A program made the translations under genes and the position numbers. DNA of 41,927 nt from Acidimicrobiales bacterium (GTDB taxonomy: Bacteria; Actinomycetota; Acidimicrobiia; Acidimicrobiales; UBA8592). Where the stretch lies: NCBI GenBank assembly GCA_029244605.1, contig JAQWQL010000043.1, positions 1-41,927 of the forward strand, written 5' to 3'. The notes under the pieces are model-generated. The model saw only the letters and a list, made by a program, of their open reading frames with translations. It was not told the DNA's origin and did no database searches. Each line of letters begins with the position of its first letter. Positions within the stretch are counted from its first letter, which is position 1. This document shows positions 33,737 through 41,927 of the stretch, in pieces.

Positions 33737-34738
33737 ATGAACTACAAAATTGGTTTAGGTGGAGCCTTCGTCGTAGCGCTGGTACTTGTAGGAACGCTAG
33801 TGTGGCCCGGGATTGACAGCGGAGACAACTCTTCCAATTCCTCAAATGATGGACCCACCTTTGTCGTGGCGCCAGTAGAGCTAAGAACACTCACTGATGA
33901 AATAACTGTTCGAGGAGAGATCCGAAGAGATCAACTCCAGCGGATAACATCTGGAGTTGATGGACGAGTCAGTACCGTGCTTGTCGAAAATGGCGACACG
34001 GTCAACGCCGGAGATGTTCTTTATGCTATAGATGGTCGAGCAGCAGTAGCAGTTGACGGAGAATTCTCATTCTTTCGAAGGCTCGATGTTGGCTCTGATG
34101 GGCCTGACGTTCTCCAACTAGAAACCATCCTCTCAAATGATGGATTCGAAGTAGGGATTGTGGACCAACTCTTCACTGAAGAAACAAGAGCAGGATTACG
34201 CGAATGGCAAATAAACCGAGAATACGGAGGAGAGACACCTGAACCGAACGAAAATATAGTTGTCTCTTTGCGCTCTAACAGTGCCGGATACACAATTGGA
34301 GCCCAAAATACAATCAGTTTTGAACTTGAACCCAGCGTCCCTAACCAGCCTGTCTCTTTCGAAAGCCACCAATCAGGAACTAGCCGTTCCTTGCTCTTTA
34401 ACGGAAGCGATACCGAAGGCCCGTATGTAAACGTTTTATACCAAGAAGACAACAGGCCGAGAATCAATGTCACAGCAAACCCGATAACTGTCATTGAAGG
34501 CACCTCAGCTACGTTCACGTTCACATCAGATATCGAGATGCCGACCGATACTGTCATTGACTATGTAGTAACTGGCTCAGCAACCGCTGAAGACGACTAC
34601 GATGATGGACCACTTGATGGATCATTCATTTTCCCCCAAGGGGCTCAATCATTCGACTTGGAAATCCAGACGCTAACTGACGACGAAATTGAAGCGAAGA
34701 AGAAATTGTCATCGAAGTTGGAGATGGATTTGGGATAG
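33737..34738 (+). CDS. Periplasmic adaptor (HlyD/RND-MFP type) with PG-binding and Calx-beta domains, 5' part of frameshifted gene
   Basis: After an N-terminal transmembrane helix comes a biotinyl-lipoyl-like half (TVRGEIRRDQLQRITSGVDGRVSTVLVENGDTVNAGDVLYAIDG). Then comes an insertion resembling a peptidoglycan-binding domain (DVGSDGPDVLQLETILSNDGFEVGIVDQLFTEETRAGLREWQ), a common feature of actinobacterial MacA-like adaptors. From about residue 235 a Calx-beta domain starts (RPRINVTANPITVIEGTSATFTF). The frame ends at TAG 34736-34738 within that domain. The homologous frame continues one register over (see next feature), so this is the 5' part of one gene of about 726 residues. Confidence 0.75.
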   Translation: MNYKIGLGGAFVVALVLVGTLVWPGIDSGDNSSNSSNDGPTFVVAPVELRTLTDEITVRGEIRRDQLQRITSGVDGRVSTVLVENGDTVNAGDVLYAIDGRAAVAVDGEFSFFRRLDVGSDGPDVLQLETILSNDGFEVGIVDQLFTEETRAGLREWQINREYGGETPEPNENIVVSLRSNSAGYTIGAQNTISFELEPSVPNQPVSFESHQSGTSRSLLFNGSDTEGPYVNVLYQEDNRPRINVTANPITVIEGTSATFTFTSDIEMPTDTVIDYVVTGSATAEDDYDDGPLDGSFIFPQGAQSFDLEIQTLTDDEIEAKKKLSSKLEMDLG

Positions 34739-34845
34739 GCGAAAACCTGCCGTACGTACCTGGAGCGCTTCGAGAAGCAAGACTAGCGATCACGAGCCCA
34801 CCTGGCGATTTCCAAACTATCCACGTTTCAGCTACGACCGTTAGA

Positions 34846-35916
34846 GTGAACGAAGGGTCGAGCGTTTCATTCGAATTTGAGACCGACCTTATAAGCAACG
34901 AAGACACAACAATCACATTTACAACGGGAGGGACTGCAAGATCAGGATCAGATTACTTCCCTGAGGATCTAGAGATTGACCTTCCAGCAAATGCCGAAAC
35001 AGTCACAGTTACTTTTGAAACAAAGGATGACACAACCGTCGAAAACGATGAAACAATTTCCATCACAGTAACCCCTAATGCAAACGAGACTTATGCAGTT
35101 GGAAATCCTTCCTCTGCTTCAACAACCATTGAATCCAACGACCTACCCGAACTCGTGATCGAAGGCGGCGGTTCGATATCTGAAGGTTCCTCCGGAGAAT
35201 TCGTTATCCGCGCCGACCAGCCAGTAGTCGAAGATACGTCAATAAATTACTCCCTAAGTGGAAGCGCAACACCTGGACGAGACTTCAATGAGCTTTCCGG
35301 AACGGTCGTAATGCCCGCCGGCCAGAGCGAAGTTCGGGTAACAATTGAAACGATCGATGACGACGTTGTCTTCCTTCCTGGGGACATGGTTGTAGCTTCA
35401 TGGCCTGCCAGAATCGGGACAGTGTCAGTAGACGACGGAGAATTCATCCTCCTTGGGCAAGAAGTCCTAACCCTAACCGAACCTGACTTCACCATTACCT
35501 TGACCTTAAACCCCACTGACCGAGGAAATCTCGAAGTAGGAATGGCAGTGGAAGTAGAGATCCAAGCTAGCGACGAAGAGGCAGTTCCAGGAGTGATCCT
35601 CGAACTAGACGAAACAGCAACCGTAACTGGCGATGGGTCGGAAAGGTACGAGGGCGTAATTGAAACCTTCGATGCCCTCGACGCTGTAGATGGCGCCAGC
35701 GTCAATGTTGACGTCACTCGTGAAGAAAAAGTAGATGTAATTACCGTGCCAATTGCAGCTATTCTCCAGGATGGTCAAGGGAACGACGTTGTTCGGGTTG
35801 TACTCGTTGACGGGACTACAACCCAAGTCCAGATTGAAACAGGGTTATCTGAAGGGGCATTCGTAGAAGTAACTGAAGGGCTCACCGGAGACGAACTCGT
35901 CTTGGTGGAGACCTAA
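34846..35916 (+). CDS. 3' part of the frameshifted adaptor: Calx-beta domains and C-terminal HlyD half
   Basis: This frame is open from 34681, and the coding match begins at about 34696 (EEEIVIEVGDGFGIGEN completes the first Calx-beta domain). Two further Calx-beta domains follow (TTVRVNEGSSVSFEFETDL; and ELVIEGGGSISEGSSGEFVI). The C-terminal adaptor half comes last (LTLTEPDFTITLTLNPTDRGNLEVGMAVEVEI; VPIAAILQDGQGNDVVRVVLVDG), as in MacA-type proteins. One missing base around 34694-34698 explains the break. The stop overlaps the ATPase start (TAATG). Calx-beta domains usually bind calcium or serve as adhesive repeats; finding them inside an efflux adaptor is unusual. Confidence 0.75.
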   Translation: MNEGSSVSFEFETDLISNEDTTITFTTGGTARSGSDYFPEDLEIDLPANAETVTVTFETKDDTTVENDETISITVTPNANETYAVGNPSSASTTIESNDLPELVIEGGGSISEGSSGEFVIRADQPVVEDTSINYSLSGSATPGRDFNELSGTVVMPAGQSEVRVTIETIDDDVVFLPGDMVVASWPARIGTVSVDDGEFILLGQEVLTLTEPDFTITLTLNPTDRGNLEVGMAVEVEIQASDEEAVPGVILELDETATVTGDGSERYEGVIETFDALDAVDGASVNVDVTREEKVDVITVPIAAILQDGQGNDVVRVVLVDGTTTQVQIETGLSEGAFVEVTEGLTGDELVLVET

Positions 35917-36707
35917 TGCCTCTTGAAGCAGAGGCAAGAATAGGGGTCTCTTCTTCTACCACAGATAGACTTTTCAGCCTTACCGACGTTTACCGAATTT
36001 ACGGTGAGGAACCTGTCGCTGTCCATGCGTTAGATGGAGTCTCAGTAGAAATCAATGCAGGAGACTTCATGGCCATTATCGGGCCTTCAGGATCAGGGAA
36101 ATCTACCCTATTAGGCCTACTAGGCTGCTTGGATCTCCCTACAAAAGGTTCAATAAAGGTATCAGGGACAGAGGTTACTGAACTCGGTGATGCAGAGAGG
36201 TCCAAGCTCAGGGGTGATTCTATAGGCTTCGTCTTCCAACAATTTCACCTAATTCCCCACCTTACTGCACTCGGTAATGTATCAACTGCTCTTCTCTACC
36301 GGAATATGACTAAGAATGAAAGAAGGGACCGGGCGATGGCAGCCCTCACAAAGGTGGGGCTTGGAGAACGCCACGACCATCGACCTGTACAAATGTCAGG
36401 CGGAGAACAACAGAGGGTGGCGCTAGCGCGAGCCATAGTTACTGAACCACTAATGATTCTCGCTGACGAACCAACAGGAGCTCTCGACACAAAAAATGCC
36501 ACTATGGTAATGGAAATTTTTCAAAACTTACGGAGTGAAGAAAAGGCGGTCGTAGTCGTAACCCACGATCTAGAGATCGCTGAACAAATGGACCGGGTCG
36601 TTTCAATGCGCGACGGGAAAATCATTGCAGACAACCTCAAACAAGAACGAACTGAATCCCTACAAGATCAATTTTGGGAATCAGGCGGCGGAACGAAGCT
36701 AGAATAA
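35916..36707 (+). CDS. MacB/LolD-type ABC transporter ATP-binding protein
   Basis: This ABC ATPase of the lipoprotein/macrolide-export family (COG1136-like) has Walker [10 protein letters not shown], the Q-loop FVFQQFHL, signature [16 protein letters not shown] and Walker [13 protein letters not shown] with the H-loop VVVVTHD. The [21 protein letters not shown] start is typical. It energises the FtsX-type permease encoded two bases downstream and works with the adaptor gene, whose stop it overlaps. The three genes form a tripartite MacAB-like complex that probably exports a peptide, lipid or small molecule, or senses envelope stress. The substrate is not known. Confidence 0.93.
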   Translation: MPLEAEARIGVSSSTTDRLFSLTDVYRIYGEEPVAVHALDGVSVEINAGDFMAIIGPSGSGKSTLLGLLGCLDLPTKGSIKVSGTEVTELGDAERSKLRGDSIGFVFQQFHLIPHLTALGNVSTALLYRNMTKNERRDRAMAALTKVGLGERHDHRPVQMSGGEQQRVALARAIVTEPLMILADEPTGALDTKNATMVMEIFQNLRSEEKAVVVVTHDLEIAEQMDRVVSMRDGKIIADNLKQERTESLQDQFWESGGGTKLE

Positions 36708-36708
36708 T

Positions 36709-37896
36709 ATGAGTTGGATGCGCGAACTTCTTTCAGTTGCCCTTCGCGGGTTAGCAGCTAGGAAAATGAGGACAGTCCTTATCATGCTCGGCCCTATTCT
36801 GGGAGCAGCAGGGATCGTTGCTGCAGTTGGATTGAACGAGTCAGCTAAAGGAGATGTCAGAAAAACTCTCGAGAAACTAGGAACAAATTTAATTGTTGCA
36901 TCGGCCGATGGAACCTTTAGCGGCGGAGAAGCACCCACACTTCCCGAAGATGCCGTAGATCGAGCTAAGAACGTTTCTACAGTAGATCGTGTAGCAGGTA
37001 TCACTGAAATAGGAAGCCTTACAGTTCTCCCATCCCAAGGAGGAAGAGATTTTTTCAGAACCATCCCAGTGCCCGTCCTAACAAGCGACCAGAACCTTCT
37101 CGAAGTTCTCGATGGGCAGATGCTCTACGGAAGGTTCATTAACGGTGCTGACGAAGCAAACGGGTTCAGATCTGTGGTTATAGGTGAGGATCTAGCGAAC
37201 GATTACCAATACCTCCCTGGCGAAATCAGAACCATAGACATCAATGGGCAGATTTACGGAGTAGTTGGGATCATAGAGAACGTTGACCTTGTTCCCAAAC
37301 TAGATACAGCTGTGATTATTCCTAAAGCAGCTGCAGAGGAAGATTTCGATGTTGAACCAAATCCAACGACCCTCTACGTCAGGGCAGTAGAAGGTGCCGT
37401 AGACTCTACGGCTGATGCTCTTCCTGTAGCTATCAATTTAGGTGGAGATGAGGGAGTGACCGTAGCTGTCCCCTCTGATCTACTTGAGGCCCAAGGAGCA
37501 GTGGATACGACATTAAGAAATGTCCTATTTCTTATGGGAGGTTTAGCCTTGCTAGTGGGCGGTGTCGGGATCGCAAATGTGATGTCTATTTCGGTTATAC
37601 AACGTTCGGGGGAGATAGGTATCCGGCGAGCCTTAGGGCACACAAAAGGAACTATCGCTTTTCAATTCGTTTTAGAAGCGCTATTCGTTGGCGTCTTAGG
37701 GGGAATTGCAGGGGTTGTTGCAGGGGTGGGGGTCATTTACCTTGTATCAGCGGTCCTCAATTGGATTGCGACGCTTAACATTCCTCTTTTCCTTGTCGCT
37801 GGGGGCATGGCGTTGATAGTGTCTGTCGTCGCCGGTCTCTATCCTGCTTGGAAAGCAGCGAAACTCGAACCTCTTGAGACATTACGTCTAGGGTAA
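36709..37896 (+). CDS. MacB-like FtsX-family ABC permease
   Basis: The 395 residues have the MacB layout: one N-terminal transmembrane helix (VLIMLGPILGAAGIVAAVGL), a large extracytoplasmic domain of about 220 residues, then three helices near the C-terminus (LFLMGGLALLVGGVGIANVMSI; ALFVGVLGGIAGVVAGVGVIYLV; LVAGGMALIVSVVAGLYPAWKAAKLEPLETLRLG). The RSGEIGIRRALG segment is the FtsX-family coupling loop. It follows the ATPase by one base. Its 3' end faces the arylsulfatase gene with a four-base gap, so a transcription terminator, if any, lies inside coding sequence. Confidence 0.92.
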   Translation: MSWMRELLSVALRGLAARKMRTVLIMLGPILGAAGIVAAVGLNESAKGDVRKTLEKLGTNLIVASADGTFSGGEAPTLPEDAVDRAKNVSTVDRVAGITEIGSLTVLPSQGGRDFFRTIPVPVLTSDQNLLEVLDGQMLYGRFINGADEANGFRSVVIGEDLANDYQYLPGEIRTIDINGQIYGVVGIIENVDLVPKLDTAVIIPKAAAEEDFDVEPNPTTLYVRAVEGAVDSTADALPVAINLGGDEGVTVAVPSDLLEAQGAVDTTLRNVLFLMGGLALLVGGVGIANVMSISVIQRSGEIGIRRALGHTKGTIAFQFVLEALFVGVLGGIAGVVAGVGVIYLVSAVLNWIATLNIPLFLVAGGMALIVSVVAGLYPAWKAAKLEPLETLRLG

Positions 37897-37901
37897 AATT
37901 A

Positions 37902-40265
37902 TTACTCGTATTTTGTTCCTTCGGCCTTAAGAAGATCTACCCATCTGGATCCAGCAAAGTCAGTCAGATGACCGGGAAGATACCGGACTTTCTTTATCTC
38001 TCCGCTGAATGGGAAAGCACCATTTTCTTCAAATAGCCTCCAATTCACAGGCGACTTGCTGTCAATCCCTACATCAATGCCTTGAAATGGCGCCATAGCT
38101 AGTAACGCTAAGAGCCCTTTCCGTTCTGCAACTGGTTCATTATTGAGCCCTATCGCAATGTCCCAAGTTAGGAAATCCGGAGGCGTAACGGTTAACTGAA
38201 CGACAACATTCCCAGCAGGAACTCGGCCACAATTTATTTCTGTCGTATCTCCGTATCCATTGTGGCTAAAGATAAGCTCACCTGCTTCAATTGCGAAAGA
38301 GTACCCGCCTCCTTGATCGCCATGGGCGAGAAGCGTACCCGTATCGCCTGATACGTAGTCGAGAAGGATCTCCACATCCCAATTTCGAAAATTGATTAAT
38401 TGCTGCGATTTCCAGCGTTCCAACGTTGGTGTTCCCGGGTACAGGATAGTTTCCGTGACAAGTTCTGCATCCCAAGGCGGTCGCAGAGTCTCTTTTACCA
38501 TATTTCCCTCGTCTAATGGAAAAACCTGATTGTCCCACGCTGCCTGCTGCCATTTTTCTTTAAGTTGTTGAAGCTTTTCAGGGTGCTTTTCAGATAAATC
38601 TCGGATTTCTGTTGGGTCATTAGCTAGATCATGAAGTTCCCAATTTTCTTGTGAAAAAGGCGTTTGCGGCTTTCGGATAGTCACCGCTGACCATCCTTGG
38701 TCATAGAACCCCCGGTGCCCGATCATCTCATAATATTGCTCGGGATGTGTCGAGGTAACTTCAGGATTATTCAGTGATTCGAAAAAACTAGATCCTGCTG
38801 CAGGTGGAAGCTCTTCACCGTCTTTTTCCATCGGGATTTCGATTCCTGCCAAGTCACAAATAGTTGGCAGAAGGTCGGTGACATGCTGATACTGTGTTCT
38901 GATTGTGTTCTGGCCACGAAGTTTTTTCGGCCATGAAATAATTAATGGAACTTGCTGGCCGCCCTGATGCGTATTGGTTTTATACAGTCTGAATGGCGTG
39001 TTTGAGGTCATTGCCCATCCCATCGGATAATGAGCTAAAACTCTTGGGCCCCCTAGAAGATCAAGGCGTTCATAGTCGGTATCAACACTCTCTAATTCTT
39101 TATGCCCTGTGAAGGATAGCAGGGTTCGAAAATACGCTGAAGTGCCTAGCTCTTGTCCTTCTCGTGACCCTCCATTATCTGACGTGAAAACGATGACCGT
39201 ATTCTCCCACTCACCCATTTCTTCTAAGGCAGACCGCAGCATTAGAAAATTTTGATCAACGTTATCGACCATCGCTGCAAAGATCTCTTGGTATTTAGCG
39301 AAGAGCTCTTTTTCTTTTCTGGTTAGTTCATCCCATGCTTTTATTGCATGGTTCTCTTCATGGTTTCGCTCGGGTAGTTCTACATCAGGCGGAATGACTC
39401 CAATTTCTTTTTGCTTTTCAAACCTTGACTTCCGGACCGCATCCCATCCGGATTCATATTTGTTTCGGTATTTCTCTAAATCCTGCTGTTTAGCTTGAAG
39501 CGGAGCATGAACAGCCCCGTGCGAAAAATACATAAACCAAGGTTTATGAGGGTGGGAGCTCCTTAGCTCTCTAACCATCTTTATTGCCTTATCAGTTAAG
39601 TCATCTGTGAAATAGTACCCGTCAGGATATGAATCAATATCCAAAGCATGATTGTCTTCGCATAATCGGTGTGGGTGATGGAAATTAGTAAAGCCTCCCA
39701 GGATGCCGTAGAAGCGTTCGAACCCCTTCTGTAAAGGCCAACTGTGCTTCGGCCCGGCTTCAGAAAGTTGTGAATCTTTGCACAAGTGCCATTTCCCGAC
39801 CATCAAACTCGCCCAGCCATTAGCCTGAAAGAGGTCACCCATTGTTACAGCATTCTCGCGAAGTTCCATAGCATACCCGGGAAACCCAGGGTCAAAATGT
39901 GCGACATGCCCCATTCCAGCCATATGGGAATTAAGGCCAGTTAAAAGTGATGCCCGAGTGGGTGAGCACATTGGATTGACGTGGAAGTTTGTATACCGGA
40001 TTCCTTCAGCGGCAAGTGCATCGAGACCTGGTGTATCGATTTCTGAACCGAAACAGCCAAGGTCAGCGAAACCAAGGTCATCAACCAACATAACTAGTAC
40101 ATTTGGCGAATCAGGTGGAGCAGTTGGAGGAACGGGCCAGTCAGGTTCGGATGTCGAGAAAATTTTCCCAACCTTCCCTTTAAAACCGCTGTATGCCTTT
40201 CCCACGTTTCCCCTACCAGTTGAACCTTCGAATTCTCTAGCCTGTCCTAAAGTGACAGACTCCAA
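37902..40265 (-). CDS. Arylsulfatase (formylglycine-dependent sulfatase)
   Basis: C100-S-P-T-R-A-S is the C-x-P-x-R site at which a formylglycine-generating enzyme oxidises the cysteine. NVLVMLVDDLGFADLGCFGSEI gives the metal-binding aspartates, and GKWHL and FTSDNGG are further active-site blocks. The protein hydrolyses sulfate esters. No signal peptide is visible. The track start (40361) overlaps the divergent epoxide-hydrolase-like gene. A TTG at 40265 preceded by a GAGGGA ribosome binding site six bases upstream gives 787 residues and starts where family members start (REFEG...FKGKVGKI). With the SdsA-type enzyme this is the second sulfatase in the window. Confidence 0.88.
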   Translation of the reverse strand: MESVTLGQAREFEGSTGRGNVGKAYSGFKGKVGKIFSTSEPDWPVPPTAPPDSPNVLVMLVDDLGFADLGCFGSEIDTPGLDALAAEGIRYTNFHVNPMCSPTRASLLTGLNSHMAGMGHVAHFDPGFPGYAMELRENAVTMGDLFQANGWASLMVGKWHLCKDSQLSEAGPKHSWPLQKGFERFYGILGGFTNFHHPHRLCEDNHALDIDSYPDGYYFTDDLTDKAIKMVRELRSSHPHKPWFMYFSHGAVHAPLQAKQQDLEKYRNKYESGWDAVRKSRFEKQKEIGVIPPDVELPERNHEENHAIKAWDELTRKEKELFAKYQEIFAAMVDNVDQNFLMLRSALEEMGEWENTVIVFTSDNGGSREGQELGTSAYFRTLLSFTGHKELESVDTDYERLDLLGGPRVLAHYPMGWAMTSNTPFRLYKTNTHQGGQQVPLIISWPKKLRGQNTIRTQYQHVTDLLPTICDLAGIEIPMEKDGEELPPAAGSSFFESLNNPEVTSTHPEQYYEMIGHRGFYDQGWSAVTIRKPQTPFSQENWELHDLANDPTEIRDLSEKHPEKLQQLKEKWQQAAWDNQVFPLDEGNMVKETLRPPWDAELVTETILYPGTPTLERWKSQQLINFRNWDVEILLDYVSGDTGTLLAHGDQGGGYSFAIEAGELIFSHNGYGDTTEINCGRVPAGNVVVQLTVTPPDFLTWDIAIGLNNEPVAERKGLLALLAMAPFQGIDVGIDSKSPVNWRLFEENGAFPFSGEIKKVRYLPGHLTDFAGSRWVDLLKAEGTKYE

Positions 40266-40340
40266 GATTAGTCCCTCGTAAGCTTCAACCCAATTAATTG
40301 AGAATAGATAAGTGAACTTGAATGAACTACCCTTCGTTTC

Positions 40341-40715
40341 ATGAGCCAAACACCAGACCAAATTATTCGATCATTCTGCAATGCATGGTCAGCCGGAGAC
40401 CTCGATGAAATCATGGAATATTTTGATGAATCAGCTGTCTATCACAACATCCCTATGGAACCACAAGAAGGTTTAGAGAATATCCGAGGATTCATAGAGG
40501 GATTTCTCACTATGGCTTCTTCAATTGAGTTCGAGATCCTTCACCAAGTAACTGAAGGGGATGTAGTCATGAACGAGCGTGTAGATACGCTTGTTATGGG
40601 AGAGAACACCATCGCTCTACCCGTTATGGGAATCTTTGAGTTAAAGAGTGGAAAAATTATAAAGTGGCGTGACTATTTTGACATGGGTCAACTAACCGGC
40701 CAGCAACAGGATTAG
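40341..40715 (+). CDS. Limonene-1,2-epoxide hydrolase-family protein (SnoaL-like fold)
   Basis: The 124 residues have the cone-shaped SnoaL/NTF2-like fold and carry the catalytic set of limonene-1,2-epoxide hydrolase: Y34-x-N36 (VYHNIP), R80-x-D82 (NERVD) and D111 (WRDYFD). These align with Y53/N55, R99/D101 and D132 of the Rhodococcus enzyme. Such enzymes hydrolyse an epoxide in one step with an Asp-Arg-Asp triad. Mycobacterial relatives act on steroid and lipid epoxides, which would suit the lipid-oxidising context. It diverges from the arylsulfatase gene and converges on the amidohydrolase gene, overlapping by four bases. Confidence 0.82.
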   Translation: MSQTPDQIIRSFCNAWSAGDLDEIMEYFDESAVYHNIPMEPQEGLENIRGFIEGFLTMASSIEFEILHQVTEGDVVMNERVDTLVMGENTIALPVMGIFELKSGKIIKWRDYFDMGQLTGQQQD

Positions 40716-41927
40716 CTTCTAGCCAAACGTCCCGGCCTTGATCCAGTATCTTCATCAAATTCCCGAGTGGACACTCCATTGCACAATGTATTTACATAAC
40801 CGACGACAGGTTGCATAAGGCGTGTTCCTCCCTTTGGTAAATCGTTGTGTGGCACTGGAGGGGAAACTTGAAGATTGTCAAGGTCGATTACATTCACATC
40901 TGCTCGCTTACCGACCTCTAATGTCCCGCGGTCATGAAATCCATATAACTCAGCGTTGAGTGCAGTTTGCTTCCTCACAATGAACTCAAGAGGGATTTTC
41001 TCTCCCTTTGCGCGATCTCTCGTCCAATAAGTCAGTTGAGTCGTCGGCATCGTGCCATCACAAATCAATGTCACATGGGCGCCAGCGTCACTTAAACCAG
41101 TTACCGTACTGGGGTGAAGAAGCATCTCCTGCAAAACATCCATTCTTGCTGGCAAATCAATAGCACTTAGAGAAGCAAATCGCCTGCCTCCATCTTCGAG
41201 AAGGAAATCATAAAGGTAATCTATAGGGTCAACATCACTGGCACTTGCTCTAGCGCCTATACATTCGCTGAGATCAGGTTCATAGTTAACTGGGTCATTT
41301 AATGGGTATAGGGCGGGGGCCGCCATGTTGAATAGTCCATAAACATTCTCCATAGAGCCGGGTGCCTCAGGAGGGATATCGGCTTCGGTCAGAATTGCTT
41401 GACGGATTTCCGGCTTGGCCATGACTTGAACTTTTTCGCTTAACGGCAAGTGGGCCACTTCACGCAGATACGTTGGTCGCCGCATAAAGGCGTGGTAGCC
41501 GCTTAAACCAGTTAGGAATCCAATGGGACGTGAAGAAACCTGAGGGTATATGTTCGCTCCTTTGTCATTAGCTTCTTCAGTAAGGCTAAGGATTTCTCTC
41601 CAAGTATCTGGGTCATAGTCAGGTGACTGAACAAGCGTGAATGTAACCGGTCTTTCGCTAGCAATTGAAACACGAACCATGAGTGCATGCTCTTCTTGTT
41701 GCGTGTACTTTTCCCCTCCCAGACTTTCCATCTTTCCAACGGTCCCAGCTGGGATCATTTGGAAAACGCCTTTTGCTGATTTTTTCATTGCTTGGGCTAT
41801 GGCAAGTACTTCTTCTTCCGGCGCGAAAGTACCCGGAACAGGTTCACCCCATAATGACCGGTGGCCAATTATTCTTGAAGTACTGAAACCCACTGCTCCC
41901 GCATTAAGAGCCTCGGTAACAAGTTCC
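40712..41927 (-). CDS. D-aminoacylase-type amidohydrolase, N-terminus outside the window
   Basis: The reading frame is open to the right edge. The track start at 41893 is a GTG inside a conserved segment (ALNAGAVGFSTSR), and the frame continues upstream with no start, so the N-terminal metal-binding part lies beyond the window. GLSDAGAHVTLICDGTMPTTQLTYW and the C-terminal ELYGFHDRGTLEVGKRADVNVIDLD are typical of the N-acyl-D-amino-acid deacylase/dihydroorotase-like group. These are cytoplasmic hydrolases acting on N-acyl amino acids or related amides. The precise substrate cannot be assigned. Confidence 0.85.
   Translation of the reverse strand, partial: ELVTEALNAGAVGFSTSRIIGHRSLWGEPVPGTFAPEEEVLAIAQAMKKSAKGVFQMIPAGTVGKMESLGGEKYTQQEEHALMVRVSIASERPVTFTLVQSPDYDPDTWREILSLTEEANDKGANIYPQVSSRPIGFLTGLSGYHAFMRRPTYLREVAHLPLSEKVQVMAKPEIRQAILTEADIPPEAPGSMENVYGLFNMAAPALYPLNDPVNYEPDLSECIGARASASDVDPIDYLYDFLLEDGGRRFASLSAIDLPARMDVLQEMLLHPSTVTGLSDAGAHVTLICDGTMPTTQLTYWTRDRAKGEKIPLEFIVRKQTALNAELYGFHDRGTLEVGKRADVNVIDLDNLQVSPPVPHNDLPKGGTRLMQPVVGYVNTLCNGVSTREFDEDTGSRPGRLARS

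Noticed and set aside
34681-34738. Stop in the adaptor gene as another recoded selenocysteine codon
   Set aside because: The stop is TAG and the coding frame changes there, so it is a frameshift and not a TGA readthrough.

Overview
This 41.9 kb window is a dense stretch of bacterial chromosome with short intergenic gaps and no rRNA, tRNA, transposase, phage gene or CRISPR array that I can see. By eye the base composition is moderate (roughly mid-40s % GC). The gene content suggests an actinobacterium, most likely a free-living, possibly marine, Acidimicrobiia-type lineage. The clues are a suf cluster with a Rieske ferredoxin between sufD and sufC, many CoA-linked lipid genes (Ltp2-like thiolase fold, CaiB/BaiF CoA-transferase, 17beta-HSD4-like SDR, acyl-CoA dehydrogenase), a P450, an LLM flavin oxidoreductase, a GT81-type compatible-solute glycosyltransferase and a MacAB-like exporter with a peptidoglycan-binding-type adaptor. 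The taxonomy is inference.

Layout. 1-10.3 kb: the 3' end of sufU on the + strand faces a long minus-strand run. In transcription order this run has two parts. The first is flavin reductase, gamma-carbonic anhydrase and sufB. A HAD phosphatase on the opposite strand then intervenes, followed by sufD, Rieske, sufC, pterin carbinolamine dehydratase, SDR, Ltp2-like protein and SdsA-type alkylsulfatase. Several junctions are ATGA-type overlaps, so Fe-S assembly genes are co-directional with, and partly coupled to, lipid/sulfate-ester genes. 10.5-12.5 kb: a two-gene + strand unit made of a thioredoxin-domain fusion protein and a UGSC-family selenoprotein read through an in-frame TGA. 12.4-14.9 kb: DNA repair (YcaQ/AlkX-like and MutY) plus a small exported protein. 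14.9-25.1 kb: CapA-like protein, thioredoxin-fold protein, P450, LLM oxidoreductase, transsulfuration pair (cystathionine synthase/lyase and CBS), 2-hydroxyacid dehydrogenase, amino-acid-type substrate-binding lipoprotein and CoA-transferase. 25.3-32.9 kb: SDR, a Phd/VapC-type toxin-antitoxin pair with a palindromic operator candidate, acyl-CoA dehydrogenase, epimerase, GpgS-like glycosyltransferase, uracil-DNA glycosylase and ProA-like protein. 32.9-37.9 kb: an apparent exporter operon of acidic lipoprotein, periplasmic adaptor carrying Calx-beta domains (broken by a frameshift), ABC ATPase and MacB/FtsX permease. 37.9-41.9 kb: arylsulfatase, limonene-epoxide-hydrolase-like protein and a D-aminoacylase-type amidohydrolase that runs off the right edge.

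The most interesting element is the selenoprotein unit at 10.5-12.45 kb. The ORF track splits the second gene into two hypothetical ORFs at a TGA. Read through, it gives one 171-residue protein with a U-G-S-C-T-T-C redox motif, and a perfect 6-bp hairpin sits at the right distance for a bacterial SECIS element. It overlaps by four bases with a gene fusing a CPTC thioredoxin domain to a large domain I cannot name. The second notable element is the exporter adaptor with about three Calx-beta domains placed between its HlyD halves. No stretch of more than about 300 bases lacks a gene.
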